Positions 15,712 through 22,525 of a stretch of DNA of 38,557 nt are shown here, in pieces. Position numbers and translations under genes: made by a program. The first letter of the stretch is position 1; each line of letters starts with the position of its first letter. Source of the DNA: Candidatus Acetothermia bacterium (GTDB taxonomy: Bacteria; Bipolaricaulota; Bipolaricaulia; RBG-16-55-9; DRXL01); the NCBI GenBank assembly GCA_028275205.1, contig JAPWVB010000001.1, forward strand, positions 1 to 38,557, read 5' to 3'. The notes under the pieces are model-generated. The model had not been told where the DNA came from and did not search any database. It was given only the letters and a program-made list of their open reading frames with translations.

Positions 15712-16651
15712 TCTCCCTCACCGCGCCGATGATCTCCTCGACGCTCGAAAAGCCGTTCTCCGCCAGCCATTGCTCAATTCCCGCCCAGAGCTTTTCAAAA
15801 ACCGTCGGCCCTTCCCACAGGAAGAGCGTCCCGATCTGCACCACCGAAGCCCCGGCGAGAAAGTGCTTGATCGCATCTTCGGGCCTGGTGATGCCCCCCA
15901 CACCCCACACGGCAATCTTCGCCCTGTGCTTCTGAAAGAATTTATAGAATCTATGGACTTCAGCCAATGCGATGGGCAGCACCGCCGGGCCGCCCAGTCC
16001 ACCGAAGCCCTCATTGGGACGAATCACCTTCGTCCGCGTCGCTAAGTCAATGTCGAGCGTCAACGGCTCAGAATTGATCGTCGCGATGTACGAGATCTCA
16101 AAATCCAGAAGCGTCCGAGCGATCTCCTCAAAGAGCTTGGGGGTGTTATTATATGGAGGGAGCTTGACCCCGATGGGGATCTTCACCTCGCGCGTGACAG
16201 CTTGTAAGACCGCACGCACGCCCTGTGGGTCCATAGCGATGGGGACATCTTCTAAATTAGGGCACGAGAGATTGAGCTCGAGGGCATCCGCGCCGGCCCT
16301 CTCTATCGTCACCGCGATCTCGCGGTACTGCTCGACGGGGGGAAGCCCGTGCGCACAAGGAGCACTCGCGATGCTCGCGATGATGGGTTTGCCAAACCCT
16401 TTGAGTTTTGGGATGAGCTTGGCATACTCTTGGTAGCCCAGATTGGGCAGGCCCATCGAGTTGAGCGAGCCGATCCCACCGTCTAAGTGCGCGCGCAGCC
16501 TTGGCTCAGGGTTGCCCTGGCGCGGGCAGTGGGTCATGCTCTTGGTGACGACCGCTCCAGCAGCTGAGCGCGCGATGCGCTCTAACTCTTCATACGTCAC
16601 GCAGTGGGGCCCAGAAGCGTTCGTGATGGGCGGGTAGAGTTTGATCTCCAT
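15707..16651 (-). CDS. pyrD: dihydroorotate dehydrogenase, class 1A-like
   Basis: A 314-aa FMN enzyme oxidising dihydroorotate to orotate, the fourth step of UMP synthesis. The sequence matches the soluble class 1A enzymes (Lactococcus PyrDA type) along its length: NASGPHCVT, GAVVTKSMT, SLNSMGLPNLGY, LELNLSCPN, IGVKLPPY, GFGGLGGPAVLP and IGTLFLWEGP. The catalytic cysteine of LSCPN falls at residue 130, the same number as in L. lactis PyrDA. Class 1A enzymes use fumarate as electron acceptor, and no pyrK partner is seen nearby. The ATG lies 10 nt from a TATAAT, so the message may be leaderless. The stop codon lies inside the palindromic repeat at 15609-15711. Confidence 0.93.
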   Translation of the reverse strand: MEIKLYPPITNASGPHCVTYEELERIARSAAGAVVTKSMTHCPRQGNPEPRLRAHLDGGIGSLNSMGLPNLGYQEYAKLIPKLKGFGKPIIASIASAPCAHGLPPVEQYREIAVTIERAGADALELNLSCPNLEDVPIAMDPQGVRAVLQAVTREVKIPIGVKLPPYNNTPKLFEEIARTLLDFEISYIATINSEPLTLDIDLATRTKVIRPNEGFGGLGGPAVLPIALAEVHRFYKFFQKHRAKIAVWGVGGITRPEDAIKHFLAGASVVQIGTLFLWEGPTVFEKLWAGIEQWLAENGFSSVEEIIGAVREI

Positions 16652-16661
16652 GCTTGAGGAG

Positions 16662-16691
16662 ATTATAAAGCTTCCTAGCGGGGGCTGCCAA
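16662..16691 (-). promoter_or_regulatory. pyrD promoter, leaderless type, inside the end of lepB
   Basis: On the minus strand TTGGCA (16691-16686), an 18-bp spacer and a perfect TATAAT (16667-16662), then only 10 nt to the pyrD ATG at 16651. No ribosome site is present (CTCCTCAAGC precedes the ATG). The -35 lies within the last codons of lepB, so pyrD can be transcribed apart from the ribosomal-protein operon. Confidence 0.65.
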
Positions 16692-17400
16692 AATAGCCAT
16701 TCATAAATCCGATCTCATGAGGCGGCCATACTTTCAAAAACGGCTCCCCAATAAAATCTTTCGCGCACACGAACGGAAAATCCCAAAAGCGCCCGTCTAA
16801 ACTATTGCGGCTGTTGTCCCCCAAGACAAAGTAGTGCCCCGGCGGGACTGTCAGGAGAGAATCGCCCATCTTCCCAGAATTATAATAACACCGGCGCTCG
16901 GGATTGGGATGATTAGGGTGATTGAACGCATCGTCGGTCATGGGGACGCCGTTGACATACACATAGCAATCTTTGATCTGGACGGTCTGCCCGCCCACGG
17001 CGATCAGTCTCTTGACGTAGCGCACCCAGCGAGGAGCTTCGTCAGTGCCCTCGTTGTGCCAGAAGACGATGATATCACCGGGCTTGGGCTTACGAAAATA
17101 GAACGAGATCTTATCCACGAAGAAGGAGCTGCCCGCGGCGATCGTGGGCTCCATGGACCCCGTGGGCACGCGCATCCGCACGATGACAAAATTCATCGTG
17201 ATGAGCGCTAACACTACAGCGACAACGATGATCTGCAGCCAATCGAGAGCCCACTCCATCCCTGGGCTGGTCTCAATCCCTCGACGATTGAGCACCCGAG
17301 CGAGCCAGGGTTTAGGGCGTTCCTCCTCAAGAACGATCTCGACACGAGGAGCTGTCGGCTCGCCGAGCAGGGGATCGTCTGGCTTCAGATCGTCAGGCAT
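16675..17400 (-). CDS. lepB: signal peptidase I
   Basis: A 241-aa membrane-bound serine protease that cleaves signal peptides from exported proteins. About 48 cytoplasmic residues (acidic and proline-rich) precede one transmembrane helix (about 50-75: ALDWLQIIVVAVVLALI). The catalytic serine is Ser82 in VPTGSMEPTI and the general-base lysine is Lys130 in RYVKRLIAVGGQ. The box GDNSRNSLDGRFWDF is typical of the family. It starts 3 nt after the rplS stop codon and ends the ribosomal part of the minus-strand operon. Its customers in this window would include the acylase and the two large secreted proteins. Confidence 0.95.
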   Translation of the reverse strand: MPDDLKPDDPLLGEPTAPRVEIVLEEERPKPWLARVLNRRGIETSPGMEWALDWLQIIVVAVVLALITMNFVIVRMRVPTGSMEPTIAAGSSFFVDKISFYFRKPKPGDIIVFWHNEGTDEAPRWVRYVKRLIAVGGQTVQIKDCYVYVNGVPMTDDAFNHPNHPNPERRCYYNSGKMGDSLLTVPPGHYFVLGDNSRNSLDGRFWDFPFVCAKDFIGEPFLKVWPPHEIGFMNGYFGSPR

Positions 17401-17403
17401 CGC

Positions 17404-17757
17404 TTACTTGCTGCTGGCTTCGAGGGCTTGCCGACGGAGATACGTCAAGCGCGCGCGGCGCGCCCGCCCACGCTCCACCACTTCGATCTTGGCGATCCGC
17501 GGTGAGTACAAGGGAAAGATTTTCTCCACCCCAACACCATACGAGACTTTTCTCACCGTAAATGTCTTGTTAGCACCGCTGCCGGCACATTTGATGACAG
17601 TTCCCTCGAAGATCTGAATGCGCTCCTTGCCCTCCTTGGCCCCCTCGCCCCCCTCCAAGAGGCGCTCGTGCACCCGAATCGTATCCCCGGCACGAAATTC
17701 CGGGATGTCCTTCTTCATAAGTTCCTGCTCGATCTCGCGAATGAGATTGCCCTTCAT
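17404..17757 (-). CDS. rplS: 50S ribosomal protein L19
   Basis: L19, 117 aa, lies at the interface of the ribosomal subunits. It has the family pattern IPEFRAGDTIRVHERLLEG, RIQIFEGTVIKCAGSG, FTVRKVSYGVGVEKIFPLYSPRIAKIEV and a basic RRARLTYLR end. A ribosome site AGGGAG precedes the ATG by about 9 nt. It sits between the SPOUT methyltransferase and lepB genes in the translation operon. Confidence 0.97.
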   Translation of the reverse strand: MKGNLIREIEQELMKKDIPEFRAGDTIRVHERLLEGGEGAKEGKERIQIFEGTVIKCAGSGANKTFTVRKVSYGVGVEKIFPLYSPRIAKIEVVERGRARRARLTYLRRQALEASSK

Positions 17758-17782
17758 AGACGCTCACTCCCTTGGTGAAAGA

Positions 17783-18349
17783 TTATCGGCGCCCGCGCAG
17801 CCGATCTAAGATAATAGCAGCCGCGGCGCGCACCGACAAGTGATTATAGTCTGTTGGCCCCCAGATCGGAGGCAGAAAATAATCCATACGCTCTAAGACC
17901 TCGAGCGCCAACCCCCAGCCTGTTCCTAAGAGCACATAGACCGGACGGACATCTTGCTCGATCAGCTCACGCAGCTTCTCATAGCTGATGCGCGTCCCAG
18001 GCAACTCCCGCGCGTCCGTGCCGATGAGCAGGGGGGCGAGGCCCTCGCGCTCCAAGACCTCTTTAAAACTGGTCTCTAGCCTATCAACAATGCGGGCCAG
18101 TTGCAAGGCCGGGCGCCGATAGGCCAGATCGGGCTCAGCCTTCAGCCAAAAATCTATTAATCTTTGGGCAATCGCCTGCTGGCTGGGTAGCGGCGTGACT
18201 ATATAAAACTGCGTCACCCCATACGTGCAGGCGCTGCGCGCAATATCCGTCACGTCGATGGGGGTGATCATGGTGGTGACGATCTTGTCATGGCGATCCC
18301 GACAGGGATAGTGCACAAGAGCAATATAGAGATTGCCCATAGGTCTCAC
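17783..18349 (-). CDS. SPOUT-fold RNA methyltransferase family protein (PF09936-like)
   Basis: A 188-aa protein (185 aa if the ATG at 18340 is used). MGNLYIALVHYPCRDR at the start, ITPIDVTDIARSACTYG, FYIVTPLP, and a C-terminal LLGTGWGLALEVLERMDYFLPPIWG/YNHLSVRAAAAIILDRL match the family of Thermotoga TM1570, a predicted SAM-dependent RNA methyltransferase with a knotted SPOUT fold. In Thermotoga, as I recall it, this gene also lies between trmD and rplS, so the order is conserved. The target nucleotide is not known to me. The GTG at 18349 shares GTGA with the trmD stop. The ATG at 18340 matches the usual family N-terminus better, and the choice is open. Confidence 0.85.
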   Translation of the reverse strand: MRPMGNLYIALVHYPCRDRHDKIVTTMITPIDVTDIARSACTYGVTQFYIVTPLPSQQAIAQRLIDFWLKAEPDLAYRRPALQLARIVDRLETSFKEVLEREGLAPLLIGTDARELPGTRISYEKLRELIEQDVRPVYVLLGTGWGLALEVLERMDYFLPPIWGPTDYNHLSVRAAAAIILDRLRGRR

Positions 18350-19026
18350 TTCTGAAGGAGATCTGGTCTGTTTTTGAGGGTCTTCTCCAAGGCGGCCCGG
18401 CGCCGAAATTCTTCGATCTTCTTATGGTCGCCGGTCAAGAGCACCTCCGGGACGCGCAGCCCGCGAAACTCCGGAGGGCGCGTATACTGCGGTGGCCCAA
18501 GCAACCTCTCGTGGTAGAACGAATCGTGCTCGAGCGACTCCTGCCTGCCCACCACCCCAGGCACAAGCCGCGCCACACACTCCGCCACGACCGCCGCCGC
18601 CGCCTCCCCACCACTCAAGACATAGTCCCCAATGGAAAGCTCATCGGTGCAGATATGCAAGACGCGCTCATCTACACCCTCGTAGCGCCCGCACAGCAAG
18701 ATGATCGCACGCTCTTGGGCGAGTTCCTTGGCAATCTGTTGCGTGAAGAGCTTGCCCTGGGCCGACAATAAAATGACTCTAGGCTCAACGGAAAGTTGAC
18801 TCTTAATAAACTCGACGGCGCGGAAGAACGGCTCGGGCTTGAGGACCATCCCTGGGCCGCCTCCATAAGGGCGGTCATCGACTTGTCTATGCTTGTCGGT
18901 TGTGAAATCGCGCAGGTCGTGAATATAGATTTCGATAATACCGGCCTGGCGCGCCGCGCCGATCACCCCCGCGGCGAAGAACCCCTCCAGCATCTGCGGA
19001 AAGATCGTGACGATATCAATGCGCAT
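18346..19026 (-). CDS. trmD: tRNA (guanine-37-N1)-methyltransferase
   Basis: TrmD methylates N1 of G37 next to the anticodon and prevents +1 frameshifting. From the ATG at 19026 (MRIDIVTIFPQML) it is 226 aa. The frame is open to 19056, but the extra residues lack similarity and overlap the KH gene more deeply. Family motifs are IHDLRDFTTDKHRQVDDRPYGGGPGM, LCGRYEGVDERVL (knot region), ELSIGDYVLSGGE and HDSFYHERLLGPPQYTRPPEF. It overlaps the KH-protein gene by 11 nt, so translation is probably coupled. rimM, its usual upstream neighbour, is missing. Confidence 0.96.
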   Translation of the reverse strand: MRIDIVTIFPQMLEGFFAAGVIGAARQAGIIEIYIHDLRDFTTDKHRQVDDRPYGGGPGMVLKPEPFFRAVEFIKSQLSVEPRVILLSAQGKLFTQQIAKELAQERAIILLCGRYEGVDERVLHICTDELSIGDYVLSGGEAAAAVVAECVARLVPGVVGRQESLEHDSFYHERLLGPPQYTRPPEFRGLRVPEVLLTGDHKKIEEFRRRAALEKTLKNRPDLLQK

Positions 19027-19348
19027 GGCGAGCCGAACGCGTCTTGGAGCGAGCACGGCCGCGCCGCCGCGCGCGCTTGGCCGCCGCGCGCGGCGGTGGC
19101 ACCGGCCGCGCTTCGATCACATCTAAGATCACGTCTTTGCCGACCGTGGCCCCGATTGCCCCCAGCACCTCGCGAATCGCTTCCGCGGTCCGGCCGCCCC
19201 GCCCCACCAGCCGCCCCATCTCCTCCTGAGGCACACTGATGTTGTAGATGTCAACTTTGGGCGTCTCGATCCGCTCAACGGTGATCTTCTCTGGCGCATC
19301 CACCAAAGCTCTGATCAGATACTGCAACGCTGCGAAGATGGGGTTCAC
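19016..19348 (-). CDS. khpA: KH-domain RNA-binding protein (KhpA-like) with basic tail
   Basis: A 110-aa protein with one KH domain: IFAALQYLIRALVDAPEKI, then the GxxG loop in MGRLVGRGGRTAEAIREVLGAIG, then DVILDVIE. KhpA proteins bind RNA and help ribosome maturation and cell-envelope regulation in several bacteria. They usually end about residue 80. Here about 30 more residues follow, rich in Arg, Ala and Pro (KRARRRGRARSK), probably a disordered RNA-binding tail. The start is the GTG at 19348, which shares GTGA with the rpsP stop. The upstream open frame to 19447 is only the rpsP region in another frame. It sits between rpsP and trmD, its usual place, but rimM is absent. Confidence 0.88.
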   Translation of the reverse strand: MNPIFAALQYLIRALVDAPEKITVERIETPKVDIYNISVPQEEMGRLVGRGGRTAEAIREVLGAIGATVGKDVILDVIEARPVPPPRAAAKRARRRGRARSKTRSARHAH

Positions 19349-19614
19349 GTCTTGGCTACTTTGGACTTGTGGAACTCCGCCAAGACGCCCTTCTTGGAGA
19401 GCAGATGGCGCGCCGTATCGGTCGGCTGCGCTCCCCGCCCAAGCCACAGGAGCGCCTCGGCAGTGTCGATCTCATACTCTCCGTGCAGGACGTCGTACCA
19501 CCCCAGGTCAGCGATCACGCGGCTGTCCCGCGGGCGCGACTCCTCGATCACTACTATCCGATACGACGGCTGCGACCGCCGCCCTGTCCGCTTCAGCCTG
19601 ATCTTTAATGCCAT
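19345..19614 (-). CDS. rpsP: 30S ribosomal protein S16
   Basis: S16, 89 aa, the normal length. MALKIRLKRTGRRSQPSYRIVVIEESRPRDSR, IADLGWYDVLHGEYEIDTAEALLWLGRGAQPTDTARHLL is the standard S16 pattern. A good ribosome site (AGAGGAGGAAG) precedes the ATG. It lies 18 nt after the ffh stop and its own stop overlaps the KH-gene start. Confidence 0.97.
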   Translation of the reverse strand: MALKIRLKRTGRRSQPSYRIVVIEESRPRDSRVIADLGWYDVLHGEYEIDTAEALLWLGRGAQPTDTARHLLSKKGVLAEFHKSKVAKT

Positions 19615-19632
19615 GAACTTCCTCCTCTTATA

Positions 19633-20931
19633 TTATCGCAAAAATGGCATCTGTGGGAACTTCTTGCCCTTGAGCTGCTTCATCATCTTGCGCGCTTCCT
19701 CAAAGCGCTTCAAGAGCTTGTTGATATCGCTGACTTGTGTGCCGCTGCCCAGCGCAATGCGCCGCTTGCGCCGCGCATTTAAGATCTCAGGATGGCGCCG
19801 CTCCTGCGGAGTCATAGAATTGATGATCGCTTCGATCTTCACAAGAGCTTTTTCGTCCACCTCGACCTTCTGCATCCCGGGGAGCTTTTCTAATAACTTC
19901 GTGATCGGCCCCATGCGGCGCAACTGCTGAATCTGCTGGCGGAAGTCTTCGAGCGTGAAGCTCTCCTTCTGGATCTTTCGCAAAAACTCTTCGGCCTTCT
20001 TGGCATCCACGCGGGCCTCGGCCTCTTCAATGAGCGAGAGAATATCGCCCATCCCCAGGATGCGCTCGGCCATGCGATCGGGATGGAAGACTTCCAAGTC
20101 TTCTAATTTTTCACCAACCCCGATGAATTTGATGGGCCGACCCGTCACCGTGACCATGGAGAGGGCCGCGCCGCCGCGGGCATCCCCGTCGAGCTTCGTC
20201 AGAATGATCCCCGTCAATCTCAGACGCTGATCGAACGTCTGGGCAATGTTGACGGCCTCCTGGCCGGTCATCGCGTCTGCTACTAAGAGAATCTCTGTGG
20301 GCTGGAGGCGCTCCTTCATCTCGACGAGTTCCTTCATCAATTCTTCGTTGATCTGCAGGCGCCCCGCTGTGTCTATAATTAAGGCATCGAAAGAGTTTCT
20401 GCGCGCCTCGGCGAGCGCCCCTTCGGCCACCTCAACGGGTGTGCGCCCCTCAGCGTAGACGGGGTAGCCAAGCTTGGCCCCCAATTGCTTGAGCTGCTCG
20501 ATAGCTGCAGGGCGCTGCAGGTCCGTCGCCGCGAGCAAGACCCTCTTCTGAAGCTCTTCCGTAAGATACTTCGCGAGTTTTCCGGCCATCGTCGTCTTGC
20601 CGGAGCCCTGCAGCCCTACTAAGAGGAGCACGCTGGGCCAGCTTGTCAACTGCAGCTCGGCGCGCGTGCCCCCGAGAATTTGGACCAACTCGTCCCGAAC
20701 AATCTTGACGATCTGCTGGCCGGGGGTGAGGCTCTCTAAAATCTGCGCTCCCAGGGCCTTCTGCTTGACGTCGTCAATAAATCTCTTGACGACCTTGTAG
20801 TTGACGTCAGCCTCGAGCAATGCCAGCCGCACCTGGCGCAAGCCCTCGTCTAAGTCCTTCTCGGTGAGGGCGCCGCGCCGGCGCAACTGCGTCAAAATAC
20901 TATTGAGCTTCTCAGTCAGCGCGTTGAACAT
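19633..20931 (-). CDS. ffh: signal recognition particle protein Ffh (SRP54)
   Basis: Ffh binds signal sequences of nascent membrane and secreted proteins with 4.5S RNA and delivers them to FtsY. It is 432 aa. The N domain is residues 1-95, the GTPase G domain about 96-295 with P-loop GLQGSGKTTMAGKLAKYL (near 106), DTAGRLQ, and TKLDGDARGGAALS; then the methionine-containing M domain (QQLRRMGPITKLLEKLPGM, MTPQERRHPEILNARRKRRIALGSGT), and a short KFPQMPFLR end. It heads the minus-strand translation/export operon from a near-consensus promoter overlapped by a perfect palindrome. The leader is short (about 14 nt) and I see no clear ribosome site. Confidence 0.97.
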   Translation of the reverse strand: MFNALTEKLNSILTQLRRRGALTEKDLDEGLRQVRLALLEADVNYKVVKRFIDDVKQKALGAQILESLTPGQQIVKIVRDELVQILGGTRAELQLTSWPSVLLLVGLQGSGKTTMAGKLAKYLTEELQKRVLLAATDLQRPAAIEQLKQLGAKLGYPVYAEGRTPVEVAEGALAEARRNSFDALIIDTAGRLQINEELMKELVEMKERLQPTEILLVADAMTGQEAVNIAQTFDQRLRLTGIILTKLDGDARGGAALSMVTVTGRPIKFIGVGEKLEDLEVFHPDRMAERILGMGDILSLIEEAEARVDAKKAEEFLRKIQKESFTLEDFRQQIQQLRRMGPITKLLEKLPGMQKVEVDEKALVKIEAIINSMTPQERRHPEILNARRKRRIALGSGTQVSDINKLLKRFEEARKMMKQLKGKKFPQMPFLR

Positions 20932-20951
20932 AAAGATCAGACTGGCTGCTG

Positions 20952-20980
20952 ATTGTACCGTATACTGACAACGTTGTCAA
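20952..20980 (-). promoter_or_regulatory. ffh operon promoter
   Basis: On the minus strand a perfect TTGACA (20980-20975), a 17-bp spacer and TACAAT (20957-20952), the best sigma-70 match in the window. This fits a highly expressed ffh-rpsP-khpA-trmD-rplS operon. The start would be near 20945, leaving about 14 nt before the ffh ATG. Confidence 0.85.
20966..20979. promoter_or_regulatory. palindromic operator candidate over the ffh -35 box
   Basis: TGACAACGTTGTCA is a perfect 14-bp palindrome covering five bases of the ffh -35 hexamer and half the spacer, where a bound dimer would block RNA polymerase. It lies 25 bp from the -35 box of the divergent CNNM-family gene, so it could affect both. 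Confidence 0.5.
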
Positions 20981-21004
20981 CGCAGGCCGTAGCTTCCCTC
21001 AGGT

Positions 21005-21033
21005 TTGCAAAGCGCACACCGCGAACTTATAAT
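21005..21033 (+). promoter_or_regulatory. promoter of the CNNM/CorC-family gene
   Basis: TTGCAA (21005-21010), a 17-bp spacer and a perfect TATAAT (21028-21033). Transcription would start near 21040, giving a leader of about 28 nt with an AGGTGAG ribosome site before the ATG at 21068. Confidence 0.75.
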
Positions 21034-21067
21034 CGAAACAGTAAAAAGAGCAGGTGAGAGAGACCGT

Positions 21068-22501
21068 ATGAGTCTAGCGATGGGCTTGACGATCCTGGCT
21101 GTCCTGACGGCCTTATCGTTCTGCTTCTCGCTCTCAGAGATCGCTATTGCGTCAGTAAGCCGGCTGCGCCTCAAGACGATGATCCGCGAGCACCCGCGCC
21201 GAGCGCGCGCCCTCCAAGCGCTCCACGACGATCCCACGTCGCTCATCACAGCACTCGCTATCGTCAATAACTTCGTCAATCTCTTTGCGAGCTCCATCGC
21301 CACCGTGCTAACCTTGCAGCTCTTTCCCCAATTGAGCGGCTCTGAGACCGCCCTGCTCGCCACGATCTTGATTACGATCTATCTGTTGATCTTCGGGGAG
21401 ATCACCCCGAAACATTTGGGCAAGAACAACGCCGAGCGCCTCACGCCCATCGTGATCGGTCCGCTCTATTGGCTCTCGGTGGCGCTGCGCCCGCTGACCA
21501 CGGCGTTCCAGGGGATAGCCAACGGGCTGCTGCGCTTACTCCCCCCGCAGTATCGCACGCGCGAGCCCGTGCACGTGAGTGAAGACCAGCTGAAACTCTT
21601 AATCGAATTGAGCCAGGAGCGCGGCATCCTCCAAGAAGAAGAGGGCGAGATGATCCGGCGCATCTTCGTCTATGACGATCTTGTGGTGCAGCACGTCATG
21701 GTGCCGCGCACGCGCGTGGTCGCCATAGAGATTCATACGCCCCTGGCCGAAGTGCGCGAGATCATCGCGCGGGAGGGGCACTCCCGCTACCCCGTCTACG
21801 AGCGCAATCTCGATAATATCCGCGGGATCTTGCATGCGAAGGATCTCTTGCGCTTCGGCTACGCTGAGAAACAAAAGCTCGACGAGTACAAGAAGAAGCT
21901 GCAAGACGAGCTGCCGCGGCGCATGAAGGAAGCCCAATCCCCCGAGGAGCTCAAAAAGCTCGCCGAGGAGAAAGCCTTCTACGAAGCGGAGGTGCGGCGG
22001 TTGCGCGAGATGCTCAGCGGGGCGCGGCTGGAACATATTATTCGCCCGGCGTTCTTCACCACGCCCAATAAGCCCATCAGAAAGCTCCTCCGCGACTTCC
22101 AGAAGAACAAAAAGCACATGGCGATCGTGGTGGACGAGTACGGCGGCATGATGGGGATCGTCACGCTCGAAGACATCTTAGAAGAGATCGTAGGGGAGAT
22201 CCGCGACGAGTATGATGAAGCCGAAGAGAAGCAAGCCGCCCTGCAGATCAAGCAGCTGGCGCCTACCGTCTATCTTGTCGATGGGGAGACCCCGCTCGAT
22301 GAGCTGAACGCGCGGCTTGATTTGGACTTGCCCCTCTCTGAGGCCGTGACTGTTGGGGGGTTGCTCTTGCATCGGCTTGCGGAAATCCCTAAAGTAGGGA
22401 CGACGCTCACGGTGGACGGCGCGCGCCTCACCGTGGTCGAGGCCACCGAGAAAGAGGTGCGCAAGGTGCGCGTCGAGATCTTAGCAACGACGAGAGTCTA
22501 A
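21068..22501 (+). CDS. CNNM/CorC-HlyC family transmembrane protein with CBS domains
   Basis: A 477-aa inner-membrane protein. The N-terminal DUF21/CNNM membrane region (to about residue 150) has several helices, including SEIAIASVSRLRL, ATILITIYLLIFGEITPKHLGKNNAERL, the family hallmark. A CBS pair follows: the first starts at VMVPRTRVVAIEI (about 211), the second at RPAFFTTPNKPIRKLL, with the signature HMAIVVDEYGGMMGIVTLEDILEEIVGEIRDEYD. A C-terminal CorC_HlyC domain (about 391-474) ends the protein. Between the CBS motifs lies an unusually long charged, coiled-coil-like stretch (about 265-322). The family is linked to magnesium or cobalt efflux and cation homeostasis. I chose ATG 21068 because the frame's upstream TTG at 21005 is the -35 box. 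Confidence 0.9.
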   Translation: MSLAMGLTILAVLTALSFCFSLSEIAIASVSRLRLKTMIREHPRRARALQALHDDPTSLITALAIVNNFVNLFASSIATVLTLQLFPQLSGSETALLATILITIYLLIFGEITPKHLGKNNAERLTPIVIGPLYWLSVALRPLTTAFQGIANGLLRLLPPQYRTREPVHVSEDQLKLLIELSQERGILQEEEGEMIRRIFVYDDLVVQHVMVPRTRVVAIEIHTPLAEVREIIAREGHSRYPVYERNLDNIRGILHAKDLLRFGYAEKQKLDEYKKKLQDELPRRMKEAQSPEELKKLAEEKAFYEAEVRRLREMLSGARLEHIIRPAFFTTPNKPIRKLLRDFQKNKKHMAIVVDEYGGMMGIVTLEDILEEIVGEIRDEYDEAEEKQAALQIKQLAPTVYLVDGETPLDELNARLDLDLPLSEAVTVGGLLLHRLAEIPKVGTTLTVDGARLTVVEATEKEVRKVRVEILATTRV

Positions 22502-22525
22502 ACACACAGGAGGCGACGAGGCGCA

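Noticed and set aside
21005..21067. TTG start at 21005 for the CNNM-family protein
   Set aside because: That TTG is the -35 hexamer of a good promoter; ATG 21068 has a ribosome site and begins just before the first membrane helix.
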